A stretch of DNA of 64,000 bases from Aquarana catesbeiana (Eukaryota > Chordata > Amphibia > Anura > Ranidae): positions 122,451,375 to 122,515,374 of the forward strand of contig NC_133332.1 of assembly GCF_042186555.1 (NCBI RefSeq), read 5' to 3'. How positions within the stretch are numbered: the first letter of the stretch is position 1; every line of letters begins with the position of its first letter. The notes beneath the pieces were generated by a model that saw only the letters and a program-made list of their open reading frames with translations, made no database searches and was not told the DNA's origin. Below, piece by piece: positions 11,012-21,399 of the stretch. The position numbers were made by a program, and so were the translations under genes.

Positions 11012-11168
11012 AGAGAAAAGATTCGACGTAGAGAGAAAAGATTCGACGTAGGGGAGAAAAGATTCGACGTAGGGGAGAAAAGATTCGACGTAGGGGAGGA
11101 AAGATTCGACGTAGGGGAGGAAAGATTCGACGTAGGGGAGGAAAGATTCGACGTAGGGGAGAAAAGAT
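11012..11168. repeat. 22-23-bp minisatellite inside the hAT element
   Basis: About seven tandem copies of GAAAAGATTCGACGTAGGGG or close variants. The GATTCGAC word recurs elsewhere in the element (11291, 11347, 11391), so the array probably grew from the element's own subterminal motif. Confidence 0.9.
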
Positions 11169-11287
11169 AAATAAAAATAATGATGATGATGAATGTTATT
11201 GGCTGATTGTAACCAAAGAGGTGGAGCAGTAAAATAGCTAGAACTAAGTACACAGTACTTTGGCTTATGGTGTCTGTTGAAAGTTCT

Positions 11288-11355
11288 AAGAAGATTCGAC
11301 GGAGCAGGTAAACTATACGGCATTGTACAGTTTAGCTGCTCCGTCGAATCTTCTT
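11288..11355. repeat. 27-bp-arm hairpin inside the hAT element
   Basis: The arms 11288-11314 and 11329-11355 are reverse complements with one mismatch, around a 14-bp loop. They include AGATTCGACGGAGCAG and CTGCTCCGTCGAATCT. Confidence 0.88.
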
Positions 11356-11739
11356 TGAACATTCGACAGACACTATAAGCCTTCAATGACAGATTCGACC
11401 TTAATTTGGATTTTCGGACGAATGCAATTTTTAACGAAAAACGAAATAAATAAAAACGAATTTCGGGAGTAACTAAATAAATTTATTTTTGAGACGAAAA
11501 CGAAATTCCGAAACTAAATATTTCAGTGTGCACATGTCTAATATAGAGTGCATTATGAGAAAGGAATTCTAATATGTAAGATTTCCAAAGTGTGCCACAT
11601 TCCATGAAGAATAGTGAGAAAGAGATCCCCTGGGTTGTTTTTTTTAGGCACTACCAAAAGACAATAAAAATGAAGAATAATAATTTTAATTATTTTGTAG
11701 AAAAATACATGAAATATTGAACAAGGTCATGGACATTGA

Positions 11740-11830
11740 AGAATCAAGATATGCAAATTGATACAAAAATCCTATAACCAATGCGTTTCGGAGATGAGTG
11801 TTGTCTCCTTCATCAGAGTATAACAGGAAA
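11740..11830 (-). ncRNA. Hammerhead-ribozyme-like motif with perfect core words
   Basis: On the minus strand CTGATGA (11816-11810) is followed by a stem II hairpin, GGAGA...TCTCC with a CAACACTCA loop. GAAAC (11789-11785) then leads to GCATT. This is the order CUGANGA, stem II, GAAA, minimal stem III, NUH found in type I hammerheads of Penelope-like retroelements. Stem I pairing (TGTTATACT with GGTTATAGG) is weak. No flanking Penelope coding sequence was found, so this could be a solo terminal repeat or a retroposed fragment. Activity is not shown. Confidence 0.55.
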
Positions 11831-11982
11831 TATATAATCTATAAAATTCAAATACAAATAATCAACAGTAAGTTAGTACATCCATCCCGTAATTCATAGT
11901 CTAAAGTGCTGGTAACTTACATCTTTTTCAATTGCACATACATGAGATCATCCATATTCATTTTAAAAGAAAGACACTGTCC

Positions 11983-12069
11983 CATGGAGTCATCCGACCG
12001 TCCTGCCCACATTAAAGCTGCTTGGCGTGAAATCTCTGTAATAGAGGTATCTCCAGCCCAGAGCATATA
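11983..12069 (-). repeat. piggyBac coding fragment duplicated at 15088-15173
   Basis: This segment of about 87 bp is nearly identical, in the same orientation, to 15088-15173 of the decayed piggyBac copy (shared words TCTCTGTAATAGAGGTATCT and CCAGCCCAGAGCATAT). The two copies flank the L1-like insertion. The 200 bp or so on each side of this fragment show no recognised gene. Confidence 0.85.
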
Positions 12070-12544
12070 TCGAAAAAATATATATAAGGACTATGCCCCA
12101 AATCAATAAAGAGGGGTTTTGTCTCTAATTGTGGAGAGGTCACATGTACTGGGGCCTACAAAATGGGAATCCTGTAAAAAAAAACACATATATAGTGAAA
12201 AAAAAAAATATAGATAAAAAGAAGGATGGAGACATACATCCATAATGCCAAAAAGGCTATGCTATGGTCAAGCATACCAAAAAACCCGCAGCCAGGCTTG
12301 GAAGGACAGAACGATTAGGAGATGCTGTAGAGTGATCCAATAAGATAGATCACTGTTTTTTTTTTTAATTATTATTCTCTCTTTTAGTATATAAACAAAG
12401 ATACTCAAATACATATAATAAAACTCAAATTCCTATGGCAAAATTCCTCATTACATAGTTTACTTACAGTATACAGTTATTCTCCCTATTTCCCCAAACC
12501 CCCCACCAAAAAAAAAACACTCTTCTCCCCCTCCCCCCGAACCC

Positions 12545-13366
12545 CTAGACCTCCATCAAATTCCTCCAACCCTCAGATTTTTTAAACTCCATCCATTTTC
12601 CCCATATGTTCCAATATATCTCTAATGAATCCTCTACTGTATGAATTGTTTCTTCTATGGCTCTCACCATTTCCACTTTTACTACCCACTCCTTCATATT
12701 CGGCGCTTCTTGGGTCCTCCATAAACTCGGAATCAGACCTTTAGCTGCATTTAGGAGGTATGGAACTAAGGTATTCTTATATTGGCACACCGTCTTTCTC
12801 GTATCATGAGATAGAAATTCCCAGGGATCATTCTGAATGCGTTCTCCCGTTATTTGGTGGATCGCTACTATAATTCTACCCCAGTAAGGTTGTATCTTTG
12901 TACATTCCCACCACAGGTGTGCAAAGGTCCCCGGGGCATCACATCCCATCCGGCAAGTTGGGGGGCCTTCTCCTTTGAGCCTGTGCACCCTCTGTGGGGT
13001 CACGTACCATCTCGCCAGAAGTTTATAGCACATTTCCACTGTCCTTATGTCACTTGACGAGGAACAGGCTGTTCTAAGGATTTTCCTTTTACAGTATGTT
13101 CCTCATCCCTAAGAAAACCTATCTCCTCTTCCCATTTTCCCAAATAGGGGGGAAATTCAGGTTCTACTTCCTTGATCAAAATTTTATAAATTTTAGATAT
13201 ACTTTAATTGAAACTAAGAGGGGAGCAAAATAATTTCTCTATTAACCTCATGTGTCCTTTTCCCCACAAGGGTTGTGGTAATGATTGTGCAAAGTGCTTT
13301 AATTGTGCATACCTCCTTTTATCTAGTGGCTTGTTTCCCCATTTATGTGTGATTTCAGCATATGAA
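12545..13366 (-). pseudogene. L1-like ORF2 C-terminal fragment
   Basis: The open stretch 13039-12545 encodes CYKLLARWYVTPQRVHRLKG and then a CCHC-like zinc knuckle, CRMGCDAPGTFAHLWWEC, followed by WGRIIVAIHQITGE. This is the C-terminal domain typical of L1/Tx1-type ORF2 proteins, downstream of the reverse transcriptase. It ends normally at 12545. Upstream codons (PEFPPYLGKWEEEIGF, WGNKPLDKRRYAQLKHF) continue in shifted frames to the Tc1 insertion at 13367. It is dead because it lacks endonuclease and polymerase. Confidence 0.8.
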
Positions 13367-14664
13367 CAATATCTCACAAAAGTGAGTACACCCCTCAAAT
13401 TTTTGTAAATATTTTATTCTATCTTTTCATGTGACAACACTGAAGAAATGACACTTTGCTACAATGTAAAGTAGTGAGTGTACAGCTTGTATAACTGTAA
13501 ATATTGTAAATTTGCTGTCCCCTCAAAATAACTCAACACACAGCCATTAATGTCTAAACCGCTGGCAACAAAAGTGAGTACACCCCTAAGTGAAAATGTC
13601 CAAGTAGGGCCCAATTAACCATTTTCCCTCCCCGGGGTCATGTGACTTGTTAGTGTTACAAGGTCTCAGGTATGAATGGGGAGCAGGTGTGTTAAATTTG
13701 GTGTTATCACTCCCACTCTCTCATACTGGTCACTGGAAGTTCAACATGGCACCTCATGGCAAAGAGCTCTTTGAGGATCTGAAAAAACAAATTGTTGCTC
13801 TACATAAAGATGGCCTAGGCTATAAGAAGATTGCCAAGACCCTGAAACTGAGCTGCAGCACGGTGGCCAAGACCATACAGAGGTTTAACAGGACAGGTTC
13901 CACTCAGAACAGTGTCAAGCGTATGTGGCGGCAACCAGGTGAGGAGTACAAAGACAAGGACAAGTGTGTCTTGCCTACATGTGTGTCATGGTCTGGGACT
14001 GCATGAGTGCTGCCAGCACTGGGGAGCTACAGTTCATTGAGGAACCATGAATGTCAACATGTCCTGTGACATACTGAAGCAGAGCATGATCTCGTCCCTT
14101 CGGAGACTGGGCAGTATTCCAACATGATAATGACCCCAAACACACCTCCAAGACGACCACTGCCTTGCTAAAAAATATGAGGGTAAAGGTGGTGGACTGG
14201 CCAAGCATGTCTCCAGACCTAAACCCTATTGAGCATCTGTGGGGCATCCTCAAACGGAAGGTGGAGGAGCACAAGGTCTCTAACATCCACCAGCTCCGTG
14301 ATGTGGTCATGGAGGAGTGGAAGTGGACTTCAATGGCAACATGTGAATCTCTGGTGAATTCCATGCCCAAGAGAGTTAAGGCAGTGCTGGAAAATAATGA
14401 TGGCCACACAAAATATTGACACTTTGGGCCCAATTTGGACATCTTCACTTAGGGGTGTACTCACTTTTGTTGCCAGTGGTTTAGACGTTAATGGCTGTGT
14501 GTTGAGTTATTTTGAGTGTACAGCAAATGTACACTGTTATACAAGCTGTACACTCACTACTTTACATTGTAGCAAAGTGTCATTTCTTCAGTGTTGCCAT
14601 ATGAAAAGATAGAATAAAATATTTACAAAAATGTGAGGGGTGTACTCACTTTTGTGAGATACTG
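13367..14664 (+). mobile_element. Tc1/mariner element with inverted and direct repeats
   Basis: The ends are inverted copies of CAGTATCTCACAAAAGTGAG (left copy CAATATC). A second inner copy (GGCAACAAAAGTGAGTACAC, about 13565 and 14451-14475) gives the IR/DR layout. The right end abuts TA (14665-14666). The left TA has changed to AA. At about 1.3 kb it is shorter than a full Tc1 element of about 1.6 kb, because the transposase gene has lost its centre. It interrupts the L1-like fragment. Confidence 0.88.
13746..14419 (+). pseudogene. Tc1-like transposase, internally deleted
   Basis: The ATG at 13746 starts MAPHGKELFEDLKKQIVALH. A paired-type helix-turn-helix follows (GYKKIAKTLKLSCSTVAKTI, RFNRTGSTQN). 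Then the gene breaks: about 100 residues, including the first part of the catalytic domain, are missing or frame-shifted around 13920-14110. It resumes with FQHDNDPKHTSKTTTALLKN (second catalytic Asp) and MSPDLNPIEHLWGILKRKV (third catalytic residue region), ending NNDGHTKY at 14419. It cannot encode an active enzyme. The terminal repeats could still be recognised in trans. Confidence 0.88.
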
Positions 14665-15082
14665 TAAATATCCTATTACCCTTCATTACATAATAATATT
14701 TCCTCTTATTTTGCCCATCTAGTGAAATATATGTGTTCCTCTTTCCCTGGCTAAAAATAATTTGTGCCCAGTATAGACATTAGTGGTGAATTGTATTCCC
14801 AATGGTGCAATCTCCCCAACCTCAAATCTCAAATCTTAAAAGTATTTCTAGTTAGTGGGTTTGTGCTAGTAGCTAAATCCCAGCCGTGGTATCCAAACCA
14901 TCTTTCATAAATCCACCTTACTTTGTATTATCTCTATATTTACCCAGCTTTCCCCTCCTTGTTATGAATCCACTCTGCAATCCGGGAGACAGAAATCGCC
15001 TGATAATATTTCTCAAAATCCGATGCTGCTAGTCCTCCTGCCCTTTTTTCCTTCACCACAACAATACAACAGTGATCTATCT

Positions 15083-16635
15083 TCACCACATGGAGTCATC
15101 CAACCGTCCTACCCACATTATAGCTGCTTGGAGTGAATCTCTGTAATAGAGGTATCTCCAGCCCAGAGCATATAATGCCTTATGGGCAGTTAGGTACGGT
15201 GCCAACAACTGGTCGTTGAGGTCCACCCCTCCCATGTCAAGGTTGTATTCGTGGACACAGGGGTTTCTCCACAACACCAGTCGCGGTAGGAATTTGAACT
15301 GTCGTATCTGCATGAAGTGAGGACAGAACAAAAACATTCCGTGAATCCCTCCACTTCACTGCTAACAAATTATTACATTTCAAGCAGGCTCTCTCCCCCC
15401 GTTTAAGTCGGGATTCTACAAGCCGTTGGGGGAAGCCACATGCGCCAATTCCACAATCAACCAGCGCTCCCTATGTAGTCTGGGCAGTTCTCCGGGTCCA
15501 CGTGACTATCTTTTCTCTCGTAAACTAAAAACAATATGTATAGTCTGTTGCCCTGTCACAGAGCTTATACATCTTGACCCCATATCTGGCACGCTTGCTG
15601 GGAAGATACTGTTTGATAGACAAGCGGCCAGAAAACGTAATCAGGGACTCATCAACGCAGACAACTTGATCGGGAGTAAACAAGACTGCAAACTGTTGGA
15701 TGAAGTGGTTTATGAGGGGCCGAAGTTTGTGGAGCCGATCATATCCAGGGTCATCCCAAGGACAACAGAGTTCATTGTCATTGAAATGCATGAACCGCAA
15801 GATCTGCTTTTATCGTGTCCTGGTCATGAAGGGAGAGAAGACGGGCATATGGTGAATTGGGTCAGTGACCGCAACTCACTTTTTTAAACTATGCTCATGA
15901 GGAGGGATAGGCCCAGGATGGTCTTAAATTCCGAAACCGTAATAGGTATCCAATCTCTGGCAAGGGCCAACTGGGGATTAGCGGCGATTAATTGACCAGC
16001 ATACAAATTGCTTTGGTCCACAACAGATCTATAGAGATCTTTCGTGAAAAACAGCAAATAAAAATCAAGTGGCGTAAAATCAACTGTTTCCACGTGAATT
16101 CCGGGTTGGCCAGGGAATGGGGGAAGTACGGGTGCTGCAGAAGTGGTGGGCTCCCAATTCGGATTGGCAAATGCAGCAGGAAGGGCACTATGGGCTCGAC
16201 GGGCCTTTCTTTGTCTTCTTGGTGGCTGCGGGACACTAGTTGTGCTAGCCACCTCACCAGCTTGAACTGCACTTATGGGACTCGCCACGTCACCAAGTGT
16301 TACTGCAGTGCTGGATGTATGACCAGGATGTACTAGGCTGCTGGTGCTTGCCAGTTCACTAGAAGGATGAGCGGCACTAGTACTGGCTCTCTGCTCCATA
16401 CAAGAGAGCCCTGTGGTTCTTCCACCTCAACAACAGCAGAAGAACGGGGTCCGGTGCGCCTGACCTTGGCAGGGACAACTACTATGTTGTCAGAGCTATC
16501 TGTCAGGGTGCCGCTGCTGTCTACTGGTTCGTATTCTGAGCCAGAATCTGACAGATGGGTGACTTCCTCTTCACTCTCATCTGTCAGGCTCAGAAACGTG
16601 TAGGCCTCTTCACTACTGTACCTTCGATTGGACAT
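15083..16635 (-). pseudogene. piggyBac-like transposase, decayed (PB1)
   Basis: The ATG at 16635-16633 gives MSNRRYSSEEAYTFLSLTDE, matching the start of the intact transposase at 22166 (MSKKSFSAEEAYQILSTADE). Further segments in shifting frames are FTPLDFYLLFFTKDLY, FKTILGLSLLMS and ILRFMHFNDNELC. Asp1 follows in VCVDESLITFSGRLSIKQYL with PSKRARYGVKMYKLCDR. The second catalytic region (YVDNFYTS in the intact copy) is deleted. The third remains in MGGVDLNDQLLAPYL. The last segment, YALGWRYLYYRDSLQAA, ends at the L1-like insertion junction. The Cys-rich C-terminus is absent. Multiple frameshifts make it inactive. Confidence 0.88.
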
Positions 16636-17720
16636 TTTGGCCTCTATATTTACTGGTACACAAGTGAGACTCACAGGAAAAAATAGCACCTGACTGTCAG
16701 CGATTGCTACCAAAAAAAACTGTTAGCGTTCGCAGGGATCATGCCTGTTTCTGCGAATGCTGCAGTTATGTGTTTAGTGTTTTGTAAGTGACAGTGATCG
16801 ATTGATACTACACTTGGGTGGGCTGGGCAGAGGTGCTAAATGCAGGTGCTAGCAGGTATCTGAGCTAATCCTGCTAACGCTGCATTTTTAGTAACCCTAA
16901 ACTATTGGGGACGCTAATATAATTCTGGTCAGATGAAAGATATCGATCCGTTCAGACACTTTACTACTAAGGGAGGTGCGTGCGTGGGTGATAGTGCTAC
17001 TGGCACTAATCTGAGGCTGCCTGGGGCGACACAGTCCTTAACTGACACTAAAACCTGACTAATGTCACCTGCTGGGTGATCAGGGGGTTAAACCTTTTAT
17101 TAGGTAATATACAGCGGGTGGCCTGATGCTATAAAAAACCTGTGACACTAATACGGTGATCACTGGTGACAGGGGGTGATAAAGGGGTTAAACCTTTATT
17201 AGGTCTAGGGACCCCCCCTAACCCTCCCTATCTGGGGCTACTACTAAGTACCCTAACGCTGATTAGTGTCACTAATAACATCAGTACAGTGATCAAAGAA
17301 AAAAATGAACACTGCACTGGGTGACATAGTAACAGGGAGTGAAGGGGTTAACTGAGGGGGCGATCGGGGGGTGAAATGTGTGCCTATGTGTACTGTGTCA
17401 GTGTAGGGTTGGTGCAACTTATTCTAAGATGTCTTCTCTCCTCTCTCTGGAACGAAGAGACTTCCATGAGGGGAGATGACATCACTTCCCCTGCCTACAC
17501 TTACTGTACACAGGCAGGGGAAGGATTTCATTCACCAGAACCGATCACCAGGTCCAGGCCAGAAATCATTGGCCTAGGCCTGGGGACTGATTGGTTCTGA
17601 AGCGAATCCGATCATCGCGGCCGCCTAGGGGGAGCGCGCTCGATGTAAGGTAACGTCACTTCGCCCAGCCGAGCCAACCTGCCGCAGTAAAACTGCGGTG
17701 GCTGGTCCGGAACTGGTTAA
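15084..17720 (-). mobile_element. piggyBac-like element PB1, 5' end retained, 3' end lost
   Basis: The 5' terminus lies at TTAA 17717-17720. Read on the minus strand it begins TTAACCAGTTCCGGACCAGC, like other TTAACC(A/T) ends in this window. The stretch 16640-17716 is 5' leader with TGATCACTGGTGACAGGGGG-type short repeats. The other end is cut off at about 15084. Confidence 0.75.
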
Positions 17721-17980
17721 ACAGTGCTTGATTTTTGTCACAGGTAACTTCGACTTCTAGCAGGTTTCCAAGCAGGACACTGGTGTGCACTTTTACAGCT
17801 GTACACTGGTTCACCATCTACAGTCTCCTCTATACTCCTCCACACACACCTACAACTTCCTGTCATTTTTAAACCTACTTCCTCTGACAGGTGATTTAAC
17901 CCTTTTGTTCCCTTAAAGGGATCACAGTCCAAACAGAGGGGCAATATAGCGTCCGTCCAGGACCCAGCCACGGCCAGGCA

Positions 17981-17982
<2 letters not shown>
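17721..17982. other. Unassigned DNA between PB1 and the (TA)n tract
   Basis: No gene or transposon end is recognised. Confidence 0.3.

Positions 17983-18057
<75 letters not shown>
17983..18057. repeat. (TA)n microsatellite
   Basis: About 37 uninterrupted AT/TA units. They end exactly at the terminus of the following Tc1 element, whose TA target lies in the run. Confidence 0.97.
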
Positions 18058-18060
<3 letters not shown>

Positions 18061-19009
18061 TGCCTTGCAAAAGTATTCACCCCCTTGGCTTTTTAAATAT
18101 TTTGTTACATTACAGCCTTTAGTTCAATGTTTTTTTAATCTGAATTATATGTGATGGATCAGAACACAATAGTCTAAGTTGGTGAAGTAAAATTAGAAAA
18201 ATATATACATAAAACTATTTTTCAGAAATAAACAACTGATAATTGGCATGTGCGTATGTATTCACCCCCTTTGTTATGAAACCCATAAAAAGCTCTGGTG
18301 CAACCAATTACCTTCAGAAGTCACATAATTAGTGAAATGGTGTCCAACTGTGTGCAATCTAAGTGTCACATGATCTGTCATTACATATACACACCTTTTT
18401 GAAAGGCCCCAGAGGCTGCAACACCTACGCAAGATGCACCACTAACCAAACACTGCCATGAAGACTAAGGAACTCTCCAAACAAGTAAGGGACAATGTTG
18501 TTGAGAAGTACAAGTCAGGGTTAGATATTAAAAAAATATCCAAATCTTTGATGATCCCTAGGAGCACCATTAAATTTGTCATAACCAAATGGAAAGAACA
18601 TGGCACAACAGCAAACCTGCCAAGAGATGGCAGCACACCAAAACTCATGGACCGGGCAAGGAGGGCATTAATCAGAGAGGCAGCACAGAGACCTAAGGTA
18701 ACCCTGGCGGAGGTAAGATGTGGCAAGCTCATAGAGACTTATCCAAAGCGATTTGAAGCAGTGATAGCCACAAAAGTTGGCTCTACAAAGTATTAACTTT
18801 AGGGGGGTGAATAGTTATGCACATTGACTTTTTCTGTTATTTTTTCCTATTTGTTGTTTGCGTCACAATAAAAAAAAAGATCTTCAAATTTGTGGGCATG
18901 TTCTGTAAATTAAATGATACAAATCCTCAAACAATCCATGTTAATTCCAGGTTGTGAGGCAACAAAACACGAAAAATGCCAAGGGGGTGAATACTTTTGC
19001 AAGGCACTG
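18058..19009 (+). mobile_element. Tc1/mariner deletion derivative
   Basis: The 31-bp terminal repeats are perfect: the left starts CAGTGCCTTGCAAAAGTATT and the right is its reverse complement, ending AATACTTTTGCAAGGCACTG. TA duplications sit at 18056-18057 and 19010-19011. An inner copy of the repeat (TATTCACCCCCTTT, about 18258) gives the IR/DR form. At 952 bp it carries only part of the transposase. Confidence 0.93.
18458..18796 (+). pseudogene. Tc1-like transposase with large in-frame internal deletion
   Basis: The ATG at 18458 begins MKTKELSKQVRDNVVEKYKS. A helix-turn-helix pair follows (GLDIKKISKSLMIPRSTIKF, KWKEHGTTANLPRDG, RRALIREAAQRPKVTLAEV). The reading then jumps to the extreme C-terminus (ETYPKRFEAVIATKVGSTKY), with stop at 18796. 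The whole DDE/D catalytic domain is missing, but the frame stays open for 112 residues. The product would be a DNA-binding domain without catalysis, which in principle could occupy the terminal repeats. This is inference; expression is unknown. Confidence 0.9.
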
Positions 19010-19400
19010 TACACTGAGCAAAATTATAAAAGCAACACTTTTGTGTTTGCCCCTATTTATCATGAGCTGACCTATTTCTCTGAAATATTGTTCACAAATC
19101 TGTCTAAATCTGTGTTAGTGAGACTATGTTTGCCGAGATAATCCATCCACCTCACAGGTGTGGCATATCGAGATGCTGATTAGACAGCATGCTTATTGCA
19201 CAGGTGTGCAGTTTTACTGTATTGGGGAGGTCAGGTGGGGTCCGAAAACCAGTCAGTATCTGGTGTGACCACCATTTGCCTCACGCAGTGCAGCACATCT
19301 CCTTCGCATAGAGTTGATCAGGTTGTTGATTGTGGCCTGTGGAATGTTGGTCCATTCCTCTTCAATGGCTGTGCGAAGTTGCTGGATATTGTATATAAGT
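19010..19400 (-). mobile_element. Second Tc1/mariner remnant sharing a TA with its neighbour
   Basis: It begins at TA 19010-19011 with CACTGAGCAAAATTATAAAA, the end of a different Tc1 family. On the minus strand a C-terminal transposase piece follows (IQQLRTAIEEEWTNIPQATI, NSMRRRCAALREANGGHTRY), stop at 19253. The rest is missing beyond about 19400. Confidence 0.85.
19253..19400 (-). pseudogene. Tc1-like transposase C-terminal fragment
   Basis: About 48 residues, from NIQQLRTAIEEEWTNIPQ to GGHTRY, match the last helices of Tc1 transposases. All catalytic residues are absent. Confidence 0.85.
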
Positions 19401-19479
19401 ATTTTTTTGCCTTCCCTACCCCTGTGTCCCTTTAAGATTTCGAGACAGGAGAGGTGTCTTTCTTCCCAGCGAGTTACCA

Positions 19480-19550
19480 GGGAGTTAGTGGGCATGACTT
19501 AAGGAAGGAGGCCATGCCTCCAAAACGCATTGGCATGGCACCTGTGTGAT
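19480..19550 (+). ncRNA. Hammerhead-ribozyme-like motif, degenerate core
   Basis: CTTAAGGA (19498-19505) sits where CUGANGA is expected. A stem II hairpin follows (GGAGG-CCATG-CCTCC, 19507-19521). AAAAC (19522-19526) replaces GAAAC, and GCATT follows. Flanking GGGCATGA and GGCATGGCAC could form part of stem I. The fold resembles the other three motifs, but two core words are altered, so it is probably inactive. Confidence 0.4.
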
Positions 19551-19924
19551 GTCCTCACTCTCTTCCCCCTTGTATCCTGCTCGTGTGGGTTTGTGTGTCC
19601 TCGGAAAGCAGCACCGGCTGGACCGGGCACATGCGCATTAGGATCTGCATGTCTAGCGTGGTGGTGGATAGCCTTGGATGTGCTGCCAGGATCCGTGCAG
19701 CTAGATTGAACGTCCACGGCTCCCCCTTCCCCTGTCGGGATCTTGAGGTGGTTTTAGGAGTGTGGCCACAATGGAATCCTTATGCTGAACCTATCTTCAC
19801 ACAGTGAGTTAGTGAGTTAGTATTTTTAACTTTACCATATTAAAGCCGAATTACACGAGGGCGGATTTGTGCACCCAACTGCTTTCACCTGACAGGCAGG
19901 AGTCTGCCCGTCAGTTTGTTTTTG
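19551..19924. other. Unassigned DNA
   Basis: No recognised coding or terminal sequence. The right edge abuts the 3' end of the L1-like copy. Confidence 0.3.
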
Positions 19925-20473
19925 GAAAATTCTTTTCATTGTTTTCAAAAAACACATACAGTATTCAATAAAACATTCAAGGACTGCCCATTACGATATG
20001 ATGAGCCATCCCAAAAAAATAAAATAAAACAAGTAGTACACCAAAAAGAAGTGCATAACATTTGAACATGTGCATGAATATTGCCTGTGAAGCTTGCCAA
20101 CCTGACCCACACTGCCTTCTCAGAAGAGACACCCATAAGCAACCAAAAGCACAAGGATCCATGTGAAAAACTACCCATACTCTCCAGAGGATACAAATTG
20201 TGTGTTCCACCATTCGATATTATAGAGAGGCCACCGACCCACCTTGTTGGAGGTGATGAGGTGCATGTCAGAAGGTCACATGGAACAGAAAGGATAAAAT
20301 TAATAAAAAGTTAAAACTAGTCTGTTACAGTGAGGGGTGAGGCCATCCAACCGCCCCAGACCTTAAGAAGCGCCCCCTATTCAAATATGTGGCTTTATAG
20401 AAGGGTAGAGCTCTATTCACTGAAGCCTGCCAGGACTCTACTGATGGAGGAGTAGAACTCTTTCAAGACAGAA

Positions 20474-21022
20474 CTATGCGTTTTCTAGCATGAAAAAATA
20501 ATAAAGTAAGTAAGATCCGTAATGCTGTAGTGGGGCCAGATCATCCACCAGTCCGAGCAGATAGTGCCTTATAGAAGGACTTAGAGAAATAGTTGTCATC
20601 TCCTGTATACACATCAAAACATCCTTCCAGTATTTCTGTATACCAGGACAATCACAGAAGATATGTAAACAGTCAGCCCCCCTTGCAGAACAATGCCAGC
20701 AAGACGAGGTGATTGAACCAAAAATTCTAGATATCTTTGCCGGGGTCATGTATATACAATGCAAAATTTAAACGTAAAATACAATGCATGGATCAGTTGG
20801 TCACGTGCTGAGATTAGTCTGGTAAAGGGTGCATCCCAAACAACCTCCCAATCCATTGTGTCCAAATCAGGAACCACCGACTCCCACTTAGCTCTACACA
20901 CACTCATAAGCCGAACAGTCTCAGTGAAAAAGAACTTATAAATTGTAGCTAGGGGTTTTTGAAGATCATCCTCCCTTAGTAAGGATTCAAGGGCAGACCC
21001 TGAGAATGAAGCCCTTACATGT
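20474..21022 (-). pseudogene. L1-like ORF2 C-terminal part of the split LINE
   Basis: It reads VRASFSGSALESLLREDDLQ, then KWESVVPDLDTMDWEVVWDA, and in a shifted frame CWHCSARGADCLHIFCDCPG with WKDVLMCIQEMT. The Cys/His cluster is the L1 C-terminal zinc knuckle. Frameshifts separate the pieces. It continues upstream on the far side of the piggyBac element. Confidence 0.82.
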
Positions 21023-21399
21023 TTAACCTGCTCAGATCCGGGCCATTGCCAAATGACGGCAACAGCGCGGATCTGAAAAACCGGGACTACGTCCATTGAC
21101 GTCGTCCCCTTTCCTCATTCCCAGCGCGCTCTCGTGAGCGCGCCTCGGGGAAAATCTGTGTTGGCCGTGTCCCTTGGACACAGCCAATCACAGATCGCTG
21201 TAAACGGCCAATCACAGCGGCCGTTTACAGTGCGATCGCCGCCTCCAATGAGAGATGATCTAAAAGGTAAACAATTGAGATCATTGCCGGCTCTCTCTCT
21301 CCTCACACAGAGACAGCGTGTGAGGAGAGAGAGATTCTGTGAGTAGTAAAACAGCAAAGTGTGCCCAAAAAGTGCCCAACAGTGCCCACAGTGACACCA

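Larger units (their letters stand above)
10742..11540. mobile_element. Non-autonomous hAT-type transposon
   Basis: The termini TAGACATGTGCA and TGCACATGTCTA are perfect inverted repeats. The element is flanked by the 8-bp direct duplication ATATAGAG (10734-10741 and 11541-11548), which is the hAT signature. Subterminal DNA is rich in TTCGTTTTCGTCCGAAT motifs in both orientations. At 799 bp it encodes no transposase; open frames inside are low-complexity (FLPYVES repeats). Confidence 0.88.
12356..15069 (-). mobile_element. 5'-truncated L1-like LINE, split by a Tc1 element
   Basis: Minus-strand copy. A T-run at 12356-12366 is the poly(A) end. L1-type ORF2 sequence is found at 12545-13366 and again after the Tc1 insertion at about 14670-15069 (GGLAASDFEKYYQ, VSRIAEWIHNKEGK). 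No reverse transcriptase core is left. A 14-bp word is inverted, not direct, on the two flanks (12342-12355 and 15070-15083), so no normal target duplication was identified. Confidence 0.75.

Noticed and set aside
10988..11386. 132-residue open frame with FLPYVES repeats
   Set aside because: It is the reverse strand of the hAT-internal minisatellite.
17738..18070. Open frame with an IYIYIY run
   Set aside because: Translation of the (TA)n microsatellite.
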